Of a stretch of 64,000 nt of DNA, positions 22,165-34,167 are shown in pieces. This DNA comes from Stemphylium vesicarium (taxonomy: Eukaryota; Ascomycota; Dothideomycetes; Pleosporales; Pleosporaceae). A program made the position numbers and the translations under genes. How positions within the stretch are numbered: position 1 is the first letter of the stretch; each line of letters begins with the position of its first letter. A model generated the notes under the pieces. That model did not search any database and was not told the DNA's origin. It worked only from the letters and a program-made list of their open reading frames with translations. Location: positions 434,001 to 498,000 of the forward strand of contig QXCR01000010.1 in assembly GCA_004380135.1 (NCBI GenBank), read 5' to 3'.

Positions 22165-24936
22165 CCATGTCCCATCACACGTTTATCTCTGCTCTCGTCC
22201 GTTCGGTATACCCTGTTCTCCATTGCGGTTCCATCTCTAACATTGCGATCTATTTCATGTTTGGATCGACCAACGTCGGATGCAAAGAGAATATGCGCAT
22301 CTACTTCCCTGTACAATTTAGTTCTTTTCTTACCACATCATGCGATATGGTCTTTTTCCTTCACACTCCTTGTATCTTATCCTGTGGAACAGGCACGAAG
22401 ACAAAACCACAAGTGGTTGGGCGCGCCTAGTCGACATCGGCTCATGGCTAACTATCAATGTTATCACGTCACCACAGCAGTATTTTCACAAGCACGGCGA
22501 TGTTTCCTTGGCGTTCAAGTGGGCTTTTTGATCAACTGTGTACATATCGGTATCCATGACAGTACCAGACTGACAACATGAATGAAAAAATATTGTAAAC
22601 AGATCCCCCATGTTCCTTCATGTTCCCCTTGCACTGACTGGAGCGCTACTTTTTCGCCCTCGACACTAGCCGCACAGTAGCGCACCATCTTCTGCATCAC
22701 AAGTCACCATCTAGCGGCGGGTTTCACCCTTCATGGTCCATCTTACACGACACCCATACGCCACCCAGGCAAGTGCTGGCATTGCTACGCCGGTACTGAT
22801 GGCGTTGGAGCATGTGCCATGTCTCACAACCGTGTTGGTTGGAAAATGCAACGCGCATCTGCTAAAATACTTTTCCATTCCACCATCCGCCCCAAGGTAC
22901 CTACGCTATGGGTTTCGATGCCACGCTTTCTCGCACCGGTAAAGCCGATTCCTCGGCTGGCTTACACGGCATCGCATGGCAGATTAAGGTTTGCGAATCG
23001 ATTGCTCGGCGCGTACTCATTACGACGCTGAAATGCACAACGGCCCGGTCGTTTCAAGCAATCCCCACTTCGTCGGTCAGCAGCCTGTTGTTCGTTCAAC
23101 TTCCCTTTTGAGTGCCGCGCGCGTTGTCATTTCCGCCTAGTAGCCAGTCTTTGTTGTTGTCTTCACATCCGGAGCAAGTGAGGAGATCCGAACGTGCGCG
23201 AACTACTGATCGCGGCTGAGTGTGAAACGGAAAGCACCGAGGGCTTGCAGACGCCTCTATCGATGAGGATGCAGATCTCACAAAAGTCTGGGCAATGCTT
23301 TTTAACAGATCCGGATGTAGACGTTAGGCTAACACGTAAGACGGGTTAGATGGACTGGCCCACTGGACAAGCTGTCCATCTCCAAGTCAACCGCGCTCTT
23401 TAGCCATCCTGGACCCCGAAACCAAGAAATGTTTTTTGACAGAATGAAATAGATACCCGAAGAGCTCCATCATGCAGCTCCGCGGCATGCCAAACCTTAC
23501 TTCTACATCCTCCGGGTAGCGTCACCAATTATCCGGAAAACGCCTCTGATGCAGCATCCTGCCTCCATCGATAGGGCAATCGCTGCACGGCATGCATGAT
23601 ACAATGCCGCCTCTACAACAATGTCAAGAAGGACCTGAAGACTCCTCTTCGCCGAGCATGGTCCGCGAACTCTGTTCAATGGTTGGATGGTAGTCTCAGC
23701 ATCTTGCATCTACTCGACCAGGATATCGACGGGTCACAATCTCAGCCGAAGCAAAAGGCCTTCGTGTTCATTCCAGGCTAACCATGCCTGCAAGCTGGCT
23801 ATTTTCGCTGGCTAGAAAGCAGCCCAGGTCCGTGTGCGACATCCACATTGAGTGACAATCCGGAGACTTGATACGTTGTCGCATGGAGTATGCTAGCGTT
23901 ACCTTGCGATATGGGTATGGATACTATACTGCTCGTCTTATAGTTGGCGCCACTATCGGATCTATCAAGAACATTCGGACCTTCAGCAACACCCGCAGTC
24001 TAGATCACATGCGGTTCTCGTCCCCCTTGACCTTGCCTTCCAGGTTACTTGTAATGACGATATTATCGTTGCATGGCTACCCCGACCGTGCGCTTCCCGT
24101 CTCCTAACATGCGCAGATATCACCTCGGTCCAATCACTAAGCGGCCGCAGCTCCTCGGACAATTAATCACGTCGTTGTCAAGTCAAGTCATCTGTGGTCA
24201 GCAACGTTCGTATTGCACCTAGCAAGAATTGAACGATCGCTCACGAGGCACGGGTAGACATACTGCCTTTACCCATTTCGTCCGCAGCTCAATCGGCAAG
24301 GCCTAGGCCTTTATGCGTCAGCAACACAACGTTCCAGACATCCCAGAACAAAATGTTCGCTTACCTTTCCCCTCACCATGTCTGGAAAATACGGCAGATG
24401 TAAATGACGAAAATACCATGACCTCGCGTGCGTGACGTTGTGTAACATGTGAGCGCACAGTAGGATGTGTAGGGTAATTTGAGAGCCCGTTGGGAGTAGA
24501 TATAACACGGGCAAGATATTTTTCGCTCCTTCTCGCTACCGGTTCTTCTCAAAACGTTCCTGTGCGCGCCATGTGAGGTTGCTTCATATAACTAGATAAC
24601 AGCCACGAGACTCTGTGGGGTACATAGATTACTCCGCCTAGGCGAACGGCAATTGATATTGAAAGGGAAAGGGCGATATTCTGGTAGCGAAGACACGTGT
24701 ACATGTGCAGATGCCGGGGAGGAAGTTGGACATCATGATTGTGATCACTTGTCGCAATGTTCGGATCGAGTCACTTGATAGGTGGTAGCAACTGTGTATG
24801 TGCAAGCGACCATGTCTAGGCGGCATGTCGAATTCATTGATTATAATTGGATTATGAAAGACAAGTGTTTTAAGAAGACCACGAGAGTTGTAGCGTCGAT
24901 ATGACCGCAAAAACCTGACCATAGCCTTCACGAGCT
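22165..24936. other. Gene-poor 2.8 kb region
   Basis: This is flanked by the ends of the ferric reductase (+) and Nudix (-) genes, so it is a convergent intergenic region without promoters of either gene. Short frames on both strands look random. I see no RNA gene, no repeat array and no transposon ends. Confidence 0.55.
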
Positions 24937-25757
24937 TCAAACCGCCTCGGGACTTTGGTGTGTAGCAGCAGCCTCCATGTCAAACTTCCTCTGAATCCCT
25001 TCCCACCCAATCTCCACCACCTCTGCCATAACCTGGCCCATTGTACCCCCTTGCTCCAGTTTCTCCACCGCATCCTCCACACTGCACAACTCGCTCTGGA
25101 ACAAGACCTCCATCTCATCCACGCCTGTGTTCTCGTGATGCCTAGGCTCATACCCTTTCGGCTCCTGCGCAATTCGCTCCCTCAGAGAGAGGTACGGTGG
25201 ATACGGCGGGGGAGCCGTATATGGCGCGCCTGGTGGAGTTTCAAGGTCTGCTTCCAGGTCCGGCGGCAGCGTCTCAGCAATATACCAATAAATGACATAC
25301 TGCCAGTCGTGCAGCGGCATCAACTGCATGTACACGGGTTCAGCCGTCTGCGGCGCAGCATGAATGCGGGGATGAGCCTGAGGCTGGCGATGGCGCGTTG
25401 GAACAGGTAGGCGACGGTTACGGTACCCAGACTATAAAACATTAGAACACGTCAATGTTGGAAACCCTACCTTTTTCTTTGGTATATATAGTCGTCGGTT
25501 GGGCTGGTTGTGGGGGGTGCTTTAAATACCTCTTCATACCCTTCTCGTTCTGCGCCGGTGCCACTTTCTTCGCCCGCGTCGCGCCGTCCCTTTGGAAGGA
25601 AATATGCTTTTCGACCCCGGTGCGTGTAGCTACATACCACTACGCGTGCTGTGGCGATGTGGAAGATTGCTACTCCACCACCGACTACGAATGACGAGCC
25701 ATCGAACTGTGCTGTTATGGGGCCAGGCGTACACAATGCACTTTTATTCGTGGACAT
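24937..25757 (-). CDS. Nudix hydrolase domain protein
   Basis: A 240-residue protein of the Nudix superfamily, enzymes that cleave nucleoside diphosphates linked to another group. Two exons on the minus strand: 25530..25757 and 24937..25431. The intron falls inside the Nudix box. The spliced box reads G-RRDAG-E-ESGTGAE-REGYEESGY, matching GX5EX7REUXEEXGU with all metal-binding Glu residues in place. Gly replaces the usual hydrophobic residue after RE. N-terminal strands SSFVVGGGVAIFHI and VVVCSYTHRGRKAYFLPKGR form the start of the fold. The second half carries HDWQYVIYWYIAETLP and a proline-rich loop, then acidic helices. No targeting signal is evident. The substrate cannot be predicted; diadenosine or inositol polyphosphates and mRNA caps are all possible for the fold. 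Confidence 0.9.
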
Positions 25758-26094
25758 GATGTCTCTTGATGCTGGCTGTTCGTGTATTTGTGGGTTGAAT
25801 AATAGAAAGCACTTGAAGTTGTTCAGACAAGTGGCGATCCGGTCAAGTTATCGCATCAGCGAGGCGATGAGAATTGGGTTGTAAGCGGCCTCTTCGTATT
25901 ACAGCGGTCATGACTGAGGCTGTAAATGATTATGTTGCCTGGAATACGTGTGTCGAATTGATGGAGAGGCTATGGTGGGGCTGGTGACGTTTGGTGGGTT
26001 GACCCCGCGGTGCTAGCGCAGTTTGCTGGGCACTCCGGCACCAAAACAGGATATAAATTTTTTAATGGCCGATCTTTCCATCAATAGCATAGCT
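25758..26094. other. Intergenic: Nudix promoter and tRNA 5' flank
   Basis: Short spacer holding the Nudix promoter and the tRNA 5' flank. A TATA-like ATATAAATTTTTTAA lies at 26051..26065, about 30-45 bases before the tRNA, where it may help polymerase III initiation. Confidence 0.5.
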
Positions 26095-26177
26095 GGCCTA
26101 ATGGCCCAATGGCAAGGCGCTTGACTACGATTCAGTTCGATATCAAGAGATTCCAGGTTCGACCCCTGGTTAGGTCA
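26095..26177 (+). tRNA. tRNA-Arg(ACG) with an 11-base intron
   Basis: The cloverleaf folds by hand. Acceptor stem GGCCTAA pairs with TTAGGTC (one G-U pair). The D arm is T8 G9 GCC...GGC with the AATGGCAA loop. The anticodon stem is CTTGA/TCAAG, the variable loop AGATT, and the T arm CCAGG-TTCGACC-CCTGG. The anticodon loop reads C-T-ACG-A, and an 11-base intron (26131..26141) follows position 37, the canonical site of eukaryotic tRNA introns. Anticodon ACG (read as ICG) decodes CGU, CGC and CGA arginine codons. B box GGTTCGACC is canonical. A T5 run at 26191..26195 serves as polymerase III terminator. Confidence 0.93.
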
Positions 26178-26190
26178 AAACACCAGCTTC

Positions 26191-26195
26191 TTTTT
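26191..26195 (+). terminator. Polymerase III T-run terminator for tRNA-Arg
   Basis: Five consecutive T residues begin 14 bases past the tRNA 3' end. No earlier T run is long enough. Confidence 0.6.
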
Positions 26196-26469
26196 GCACT
26201 TTCATCAACCCCTGGGGTGGGCCGTTCTTTTTTGTGTTTTACCACTTTTTCTCTTTTGGCGCATAATGTAGGTGTGGATCGTGACCAGGGCATTCTTTTT
26301 CGGTCTCAAAGTGGGGTAAATGTGTCGCATCGCACGTCATGACCGTAATCGCAGTCGACCGCGCAAGGGTAAGGCCCTGAGCAACTGGTCTTGGATGTTG
26401 TTCGACTGGAGTACTCACTATGCTTATGACAAGGTTTTGCCGAAAGGTCGAGGAACTCGCTGTGGCGTC

Positions 26470-27100
26470 CTAGACTTCTGCGCATCTGCGACCGCTCATT
26501 GCAGCAAAGTCTTTCCGCATATGAACGCGGACACGTTTGGTCGTGACACTCAGCACGGCATAGTCGGGAAACTGTTGCTGGGAAGCTATTAAGCTCTCTC
26601 GGCTTAAGCATGTCGAGAGATCGAAGACTAAGCTTAGCTCATCCAGCTTGGGCAAAGGTTGTTGCCAAGTTGTATCATGCGTTATGCCGGCCAGGCACTT
26701 GAGGTTCCTCCAAGCCCTTGTTCTCTCGCTCCAATGCTCGCAGTGGGGTCGGAAATAACTCGAATCAAGCTGGAGCTGAACCACGAGTTTGCGCACGAAC
26801 GAACCAATCGTGATAGGAAAGATTGATAGCGGCGGCAAGGCAATGTAGCGAGGGACTACGTGATGATGGAGCATTATGCTGTATTCGCCCTAGTGTGTCT
26901 CAGATGCAATTTTTCTGATTACCTTATTGACCAGAGTTATAAGGCCGACCGGAAGATCTCTTTTCATCCATCTAATATAGGGTTGATATGGCCTGAGGAG
27001 ATGGTAGTGCAGGATTTGGACCTGAGCTTCTCTGAAAGCTATTCGAAGTGGTGGAATATCTTGGAGTTGCTTCCACTGTGGGCTTCGATACTGAGCAAGG
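26470..27100 (-). pseudogene. Possible relic of an F-box-like family gene
   Basis: Minus-strand frame 26470..26874 reads IGSFVRKLVVQLQLDSSYF, then WRNLKCLAGI, DTTWQQPLPKLDELSLVFDL. This pattern (a 'FVRKL..' strand, a WxxLK segment and a 'W....PKLDEL' segment) resembles the many F-box-type hypothetical proteins of Pleosporales. Just upstream, in another frame, the sequence reads SPQWKQLQDIPPLRIAF, interrupted by stops. The parts do not join into one open frame and the N-terminal F-box is missing. I therefore treat it as a decayed gene. The family assignment is from memory of such proteins and is weak. Confidence 0.3.
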
Positions 27101-28707
27101 CTTGCGTCGTCAGCTCAGGTTTCAGGGCACTGTATACGGTTTTATTGAGAGAGGTTCGGGAATCTGCGACTCCGATGTTATTGGCGGTGTTTGAGGCCAT
27201 GTCTTATGGGTTAGGACAACGTATGGGGACGTTTAAAAAGAGCGTAGAACTAGCTCTTTGATGTTTCAGACGCAGTCCGGGGAATAGTTTTGCCTGAAAA
27301 GTGTGGTCGTAACATCGAAGAACGACAGGGAACAATAGTTGGTAAGCGCGAAAGCACACATGTACACGAAGAAGAGAATTAGTTCATTTCTAACCACGGT
27401 TGATATGTATGAAGGAAACTAGGCATTGCAGGGCTCAAGCTTGCTAGATTTGATAGCCATGTAACAATAGGTCATAATGAACGCGGAAGATTGATAGCTG
27501 ATAAGTGCACGCGATAGGAGAACGAGATGGACACCGTTTGGGAGCTGCGATACCCAACACCAAGCGCGATAGTACAGCCACGCCCAGGGGTAAGTACGGC
27601 CTGAAGAATACACTTCGAGATATCTCTAGACGCGCATAGTCTTGGCTTAAGATGAGTAGGACCACGTAATCTCGTGGATTAGCAAGCGTCATATGCGCGG
27701 CTCTTCTGCTGTTGAATACAGCGCGCAGAGTTCTAGTGTAGTGGACGCTCCAAGTGGCCTATATCAGAGCAATATGCCTACCTGAATGAAAGAGCTCCAA
27801 GTCGTCATGTAAATTGCTAACGACAGAGTGCGCATACTCGAGGTGTTCCCAGGAGGTACACATATTTGGTGGCGTTAATCGAGCTCGTTAGCTGCACGAG
27901 ACGCGAGATCTTGTCAAAATGCCCCCGCACTGTTCCAATAGTAGTGGCGATTCCTGGTCGTTTTCTCGCGGGTCAATTATCTCGTCGAACTCCGTCTTGC
28001 GCTTGCTATACACAACCCGGTGAAGACGAGCAGTATGAGTGGATCGTGTAGGAGAAGTCGAACGTGACGTCATCAACGTGCGCAGCGCATTCTTCCTCGC
28101 CAACGAAAGCGTCACCCATCAACAAAGCCTGGACGCGCAACGCGACTTTGAGCTCTTGTATTACAGGAGATCCGACACAAATGGATAGCAGATCGCATCA
28201 CGACAGAATGTGTTTCCCTTTCCCTTTGTGCGACGTCGCGCAATCACTCTCGCACCAAGACACCGAACTCTAGAAAAGGAGAGCGACGCCATTGAATGCA
28301 CATATGGCAGGACTACATCATATTCGTGCAATAGACGAGACAGATTGCAGTAGTTCACAGAACACAACGTACCGCATAGACTGTAGCATAAACTGCATGC
28401 GTAGTTGGGCGGATTTCGACGGCCTCGAGTGTGTAGTATACCCGGTGTTGAGGGGAAGATGCATACCCGCCTTGTCGTGGTCCTTGGCAGCGAGACCAGA
28501 TCAGGAAGCTGGCGATATCCAAGTTGAATTCAGCGCCTGGGCAACTCCTTGGCTGGCGATTGAACGACGCCCCGCATACTTGTTACGACGTAAGCGTTGC
28601 AAGTAAGAGTGGTACCGGCATGCGAGGTATCGCAATCCTAGGTCGACTTTTCATCATCGCCCCTAGCTTGCGACGATTGATAAGAATGTAACAGGGGTGT
28701 TTTTTTC

Positions 28708-28718
28708 TATATAAAAGG
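28708..28718 (+). promoter_or_regulatory. TATA box of the carboxypeptidase gene
   Basis: TATATAAAAGG preceded by a T-rich stretch, 56-66 bases before the start codon at 28774. Confidence 0.6.
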
Positions 28719-28773
28719 CCTATATGGGTGGGAGTGGGTTGTTGCGGTACTGTAAAGTCTTACAACAATCGTT

Positions 28774-30161
28774 ATGAGGTTGTTAAATTTGGCACTGGTT
28801 GCTCAGCTGGCGGCAGCGTCTCCCTTCACACACGATGTTAGCTCCGTAGCTCGCAGTCCTAGATCCAGCTATGACGGCCATCACATTTACTCCATCACCC
28901 CATCTTCTTTTGAAGAAGCCGGGGATCTAGGCAAGCGCTTCTCAAACTACCACACTCATCCCATCCGCAACACCCTATCGGTCGTTATTCCACCCAACGA
29001 GATCGACTCCTTCAATGCGCTGGGTTTGAAGGCTCGCCTCGTGAACTCCGATCTGGGCAGCTATATCCGCTCTACTGAAAAGGATGCAGTCTATGAGCGC
29101 GACTTGCATAAACCTGGCGAGCTTCCAGATCTCTCGTGGTTCGACACCTACCATGCCTATGCCGACCACCTGCAATTTTGGGATGACTTGGTTGAGGCGT
29201 TTCCAGAGAACTCGAAGAAGTTTCCGATTGGAAATAGCTATGAAAATAGGACAATGTGGGCGTTCCATTTCCATGGTGACAAAAAGAAAGGATACAGAAG
29301 GGATCAAGAAGAGAAGCCCATTATCCTTTGGCATGCGACAGTTCATGCGAGAGAATGGATCTCGACTATGGGTATGTAGTATATTTGCAAGCAAGGACAT
29401 AGCGACTAATTCTCGTAGTCATCGAGTACCTAGCGTACCAGCTCATCGACGGCTATAAAACAGGGGATGCGAACGTAACAGCATTCCTAGACTACTACAA
29501 CTTCTACCTGGTCCCCTTTCACAATCCCGATGGCTTCTTATACACCCAGACTAACGACCGTCTCTGGCGTAAGAACCGTCAGCCACGCCCGAATCTAAAC
29601 ACCACTTGTGTTGGCACCGACGGCAACCGCAACTGGAAGTACGAGTGGGATGCGACGCCCCCGGATGGTGGCTCAACGCCGGATCCATGTGGCCAGACAT
29701 ACCGCGGCGAGGCGCCTGGCGATACGCCCGAGAACCAGGCTATGGATGGTCTTTCAGCTAAACTGTCAGATACCGATGCTGGTATCCGGTCTTTCATCGA
29801 CTTCCACTCATATGGTCAGCTCATTCTTACTCCGTACGGCTTCTCGTGCGATCCACTCCCGGAAACGCTTCCTCGCATGCTTGAGGTCGCGGGTGGGACG
29901 GCGAATGCTATCATGGAAGCGAGCACGAAGAATAGCACTTATGAGTTTGGTCCTGGATGCCAGATCCTTTACTTCTCCACGGGTAACTCTAGAGATCATC
30001 ATTACGCAGTCCATGGTGCCAATCACTCCTGGACGATGGAGTTGAGTCCACAGGACCAGGCTGGAGGCGGGTTTGTACTGCCGCCGGAGCAGATTTGGCC
30101 GACGGTGAAAGAACAGTGGGCAGGCCAGCAATGGCTGTTGAATGATGTCTGGGTAGATTAG
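28774..30161 (+). CDS. Secreted metallocarboxypeptidase (M14A)
   Basis: A zinc exopeptidase that removes C-terminal residues from peptides outside the cell. The 446-residue precursor is encoded by exons 28774..29371 and 29419..30161. A signal peptide (MRLLNLALVAQLAAAS) and a propeptide of roughly 100 residues precede the catalytic domain, as in pancreatic procarboxypeptidases. Zinc ligands H191 and E194 are in HAREW, and the third is H329 in DFHSYGQ. The substrate-carboxylate motif NRNW is at 270-272, and the catalytic Glu is E407 in TMELSP. Several N-glycosylation sites (NRT, NVT, NTT, NST, NHS) fit secretion. It is too short and has too complete an active site to be the inactive ECM14 homologue. 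Substrate preference (A-like or B-like) is not obvious. Confidence 0.95.
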
Positions 30162-32337
30162 GCTCTTCAGTATCCGTCTTTCGACCGCTCTCGGTTCCGG
30201 AAAGGGCGGAGGGGTGAGGAAGTCAGAGCCATGTAGGTGCATGGTACAGCTCACAAGGAACTATGATAGATTAATTCACAATGTCCCTGGTCTTTACACT
30301 GACGAAGCCCCTCATTCTGTATTACACAATGTGCATACCGCTCTGGCTCTACGCCAACATATTCCCGTAGTGATACCATTTCATGCTATTCCAGGCTGAC
30401 GGCCGAGAACACCTTCATCTCTGGTGATGTAGGCGCGCAGTTGCACCCGCAGAAGAAGACGGCATAGTCCTGGTTATACGATAGTGAATATCTTCAACCT
30501 CCAGAGATTGTTACAATTCAGCTTGGTATAGCAGGTCACAAATACAAGCAGAGAAAACATGGGTATGATGGGAGAGCCCTGTCAAACATTGCCTGCATGG
30601 ACTGTTCCTGGGAAGTCGACGTCCGTATTCATGGCTCGACGTGGTATGCACCACGGATAGTTCATCGTCAGCGAATGATTGATAGATCAGCAACCAGGGC
30701 CAGAATCCATTGGGGACATTATCACTCTAGTAGATACCTTACAATTATTCGTCTACCGTTTGACCTCGAAATCTATCAGCAAGGCCTCTGGCCTAAGGCT
30801 GTTCGTCGCAGGACTGAAATGAGTCTAGTAATATCATGACTACTATAGAGGTCATGTACCTTGCCATTCTGCAGCACGATCCGGAGGTTTTGGCTACCGG
30901 CGGAAGCCAATGATGCTATCCTCCACTTTGCGTGTATTGTGATTGCTGATTTTGAGGCGTCGAGGTAAGGCTGCCGGCGAAGATGTGGTCGTAACGATAT
31001 CGAAGTTTAACTGCGATGGCTGATCTGCTGCTTTCGCAGCGCGTCATTTCGAGTTTACCATGGCAAGCTGCGGCATTTAAACTGCCAAACGATGAGTATT
31101 CGTAGTGGTCGAGCATGCAAATTGACTGTGGTGCGAGGTTTGGGTCTAGGGGGCGACAGGAGGTCAAGAGAGGAGAGGGCGTCAACGGCGGCGTATTCAA
31201 GATTCGGATCTGCAGTAGTAGTTTCAAAAATCTTTACGGTCAGGTTCCGCTTCTCGCGGTCCACACGGCTTATACAGGCGGGTTGGGCGCATGACGCCTC
31301 AGTAGTGAGAAGCGGTCCGAAAGCTTTGGGAGAAGATTTCTTTGGTGTGGCAGAATGGAATAGTTCTGTTGGGCGACTGAAACTCCTCTTGCTTTGCATG
31401 GCCTGGGCAGTTCGTCGAAGTGGTGCACCAAGGAGACTGGCGACAGGAAGGCTTGGGCAAGGAGTGGTTAGTAAAGGTCTCCAAGTGCAGCGAGTTCCGC
31501 GGTCGGTAAAGGGCGGCGCACGCGGGGCTCAGAAATTGGAGGGCGCATAGATAGCGAGCGACTGTGACGGCGCTTAGTGACTCAACCAAGGCCCATTGTT
31601 CCCGTGGCTCCTTCAGCATCAATGCCCAAAAGACGGTAAAGGTGATGGAGGTATGGCTAGCGGCAGAAAAGAAGAAATGAACACGGTGGTGTGCATGGAG
31701 CTGGGCAGTGTATCATCGGCAAGGACACAGAAGACTCCGCTAGTGGTGGGGCTGGGTACACCAGTATGATGGCAATCTCAAAGTACCCCGCCAAAAGTTT
31801 TGCAGTGCGGCAAAACTGAAACCCGAGCTGCTTCATTACGTGCCCAAGCCAGCTTTGAGTGTCTGTTTGGTATGCAAATGGGAGCGACAGAATCGGCCGG
31901 ATGCTGCGCCAAAACATTGTCATACTGTCCATCATGATGTAGTGGCCGTACTGCCGCAAAAAGGGCTGAAAGACGACAATGACGATGCGCTCACAGACTC
32001 GCGTGAGGCAACTGCGGCTGTGGCGAGCCCATAGCGGGCGGTCAGTACTGCTGGACAGGACGCAATGGAGCCACGGCCAATCACGAAGGACTATTTTGCC
32101 TCTCTCGCTGTAGAATTCGTTGCCAGTGAAGGAGTTTTCGTAGCCCAACGGGGGGCTAGCGCCTAAAACTAGCACGGACCCACTAAGCCTTCCAGCTATA
32201 TTAGCAACACTCGACCCCTCCATCGCTCAATCTTTTCTCTTCGTCCAACTCATACCTTACACCGCGCGCTGTAAATCTGAGTATTCAACAGCTTACCCTC
32301 ACCACCACTTAAATCAAAACAACACAACACCGCCAAC
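30162..32337. other. Intergenic 2.2 kb upstream of EF-1 alpha
   Basis: The right end is the promoter and pyrimidine-rich leader of the elongation factor gene. Two minus-strand frames were considered. One at 31055..31399 (114 codons) has a somewhat protein-like stretch (KIFETTTADPNLEYAAVDAL) and might be an exon of a small gene. The other, 31657..32223 (188 codons), lies in the promoter and shows no family features. Neither is called. Confidence 0.45.
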
Positions 32338-34167
32338 ATGGGGTAAGTCGCCTTTCCCCGCCTCGAGCTTCTGGCGCCTTGACTCTGCCCACTGGAGGCA
32401 GCTCGAGCCCGCCACTCACACCCACCCCTGGTACACATCACTAACAATGCATGCAGTAAGGAGAAGATGCACATCAACGTGGTCGTCATCGGCCACGTCG
32501 ACTCCGGAAAGTCCACCACCACCGGTCGTAAGCCTTACCTCTCCGAAGCACTGCGGGGTCACACAACTCACATTGGAATACAGACTTGATCTACAAGTGC
32601 GGTGGTATTGACAAGCGTACTATCGAGAAGTTCGAGAAGGTACGGCATCACTTTTCTTTCACTCGCAAAGTCGCCGCCACCTGGTGCATCTTCTGAGCGC
32701 GCAGCCATTTTCTGGCTTATGGCGAAGAGGGGCACAAAATGGGTGGTGGGGTTGTGCGAACTTTTACGCGCTAGCGCTAGTCCGCATTCGGCCTTCGCGA
32801 ATCGCAACACCATGACGCACATGCAAAATCCCATCGTATGCTGCACGGTGCTAACAAGCCTCATAGGAAGCCGCCGAGCTCGGTAAGGGTTCCTTCAAGT
32901 ACGCATGGGTCCTCGACAAGTTGAAGGCTGAGCGCGAGCGTGGTATCACCATCGACATTGCTCTCTGGAAGTTCGAGACTCCCAAGGTTAGTACCTATAC
33001 CCTTCTACCTTTACCCTACTATTTCACGATGCTAACATGCTGGAGTACTACGTCACTGTGATTGATGCCCCCGGTCACCGTGATTTCATCAAGAACATGA
33101 TCACTGGTACCTCCCAGGCCGACTGCGCTATTCTCATCATCGCTGCCGGTACTGGTGAGTTCGAGGCTGGTATCTCCAAGGACGGTCAGACTCGTGAGCA
33201 CGCCCTGCTTGCCTACACTCTCGGTGTCAAGCAGCTCATCGTCGCCATTAACAAGATGGACACCACCAAGTGGTCCGAGGAGCGTTACCAGGAGATCATC
33301 AAGGAGACCTCCAACTTCATCAAGAAGGTCGGCTACAACCCCAAGCACGTTCCTTTCGTGCCCATCTCCGGTTTCAACGGTGACAACATGATCGAGGCCT
33401 CCAGCAACTGCCCCTGGTACAAGGGTTGGGAGAAGGAGACCAAGGCCAAGGCCACTGGTAAGACCCTCCTCGAGGCCATCGACGCCATCGACCCTCCCAG
33501 CCGTCCTACCGACAAGCCCCTCCGTCTTCCCCTCCAGGATGTCTACAAGATTGGTGGTATTGGCACGGTGCCCGTCGGTCGTGTCGAGACCGGTATCATC
33601 AAGGCCGGTATGGTCGTCACCTTCGCCCCCGCTGGTGTCACCACTGAGGTCAAGTCCGTCGAGATGCACCACGAGCAGCTTGTCGAGGGTGTCCCCGGTG
33701 ACAACGTCGGCTTCAACGTCAAGAACGTCTCCGTCAAGGAGATCCGTCGTGGTAACGTTGCCGGTGACTCCAAGAACGACCCCCCCAAGGGTGCCGAGTC
33801 CTTCAACGCCCAGGTCATCGTCCTCAACCACCCTGGTCAGGTCGGTGCCGGTTACGCACCAGTCCTCGACTGCCACACTGCCCACATTGCTTGCAAGTTC
33901 TCCGAGCTCCTCGAGAAGATTGACCGCCGTACCGGAAAGTCTGTTGAGAACTCCCCCAAGTTCATCAAGTCCGGTGACGCCGCCATCGTCAAGATGGTTC
34001 CCTCCAAGCCCATGTGCGTTGAGGCCTTCACTGACTACCCTCCTCTCGGTCGTTTCGCCGTCCGTGACATGCGTCAGACCGTTGCCGTCGGTGTCATCAA
34101 GTCCGTTGCCAAGGTCGACAAGGCTGGCAAGGTCACCAAGGCCGCCCAGAAGGCTACCAAGAAATAA
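32338..34167 (+). CDS. TEF1: Translation elongation factor 1-alpha
   Basis: EF-1 alpha is the GTPase that delivers aminoacyl-tRNA to the ribosome. Five exons: 32338..32342, 32457..32527, 32584..32639, 32867..32986 and 33046..34167, giving 457 residues. The first exon is just ATGGG; splicing yields [23 protein letters not shown]-domain motifs are GHVDSGKS (P-loop), DAPGH and NKMD, followed by the two beta-barrel domains and a Lys-rich C-terminus ([12 protein letters not shown]). The third intron is long for this window (227 bases). The last acceptor is GAG rather than the more usual CAG or TAG. Codon bias is extreme, with C-ending codons preferred, and it leaves the opposite strand open for 419 codons. 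This locus is the usual fungal phylogenetic marker, so the intron sequences would identify the species well. Confidence 0.98.

Larger units (their letters stand above)
26178..28773. other. Gene-poor 2.6 kb region with a probable gene relic
   Basis: Apart from the tRNA terminator, a possible F-box-like relic (separate entry) and the carboxypeptidase core promoter at its right end, nothing is supported. The plus-strand frame 26860..27261 overlaps the relic and is probably its shadow. Confidence 0.5.

Noticed and set aside
31657..32223. 188-codon minus-strand frame upstream of EF-1 alpha
   Set aside because: Lies in the promoter of a very highly expressed gene, no domain or composition supporting a protein.
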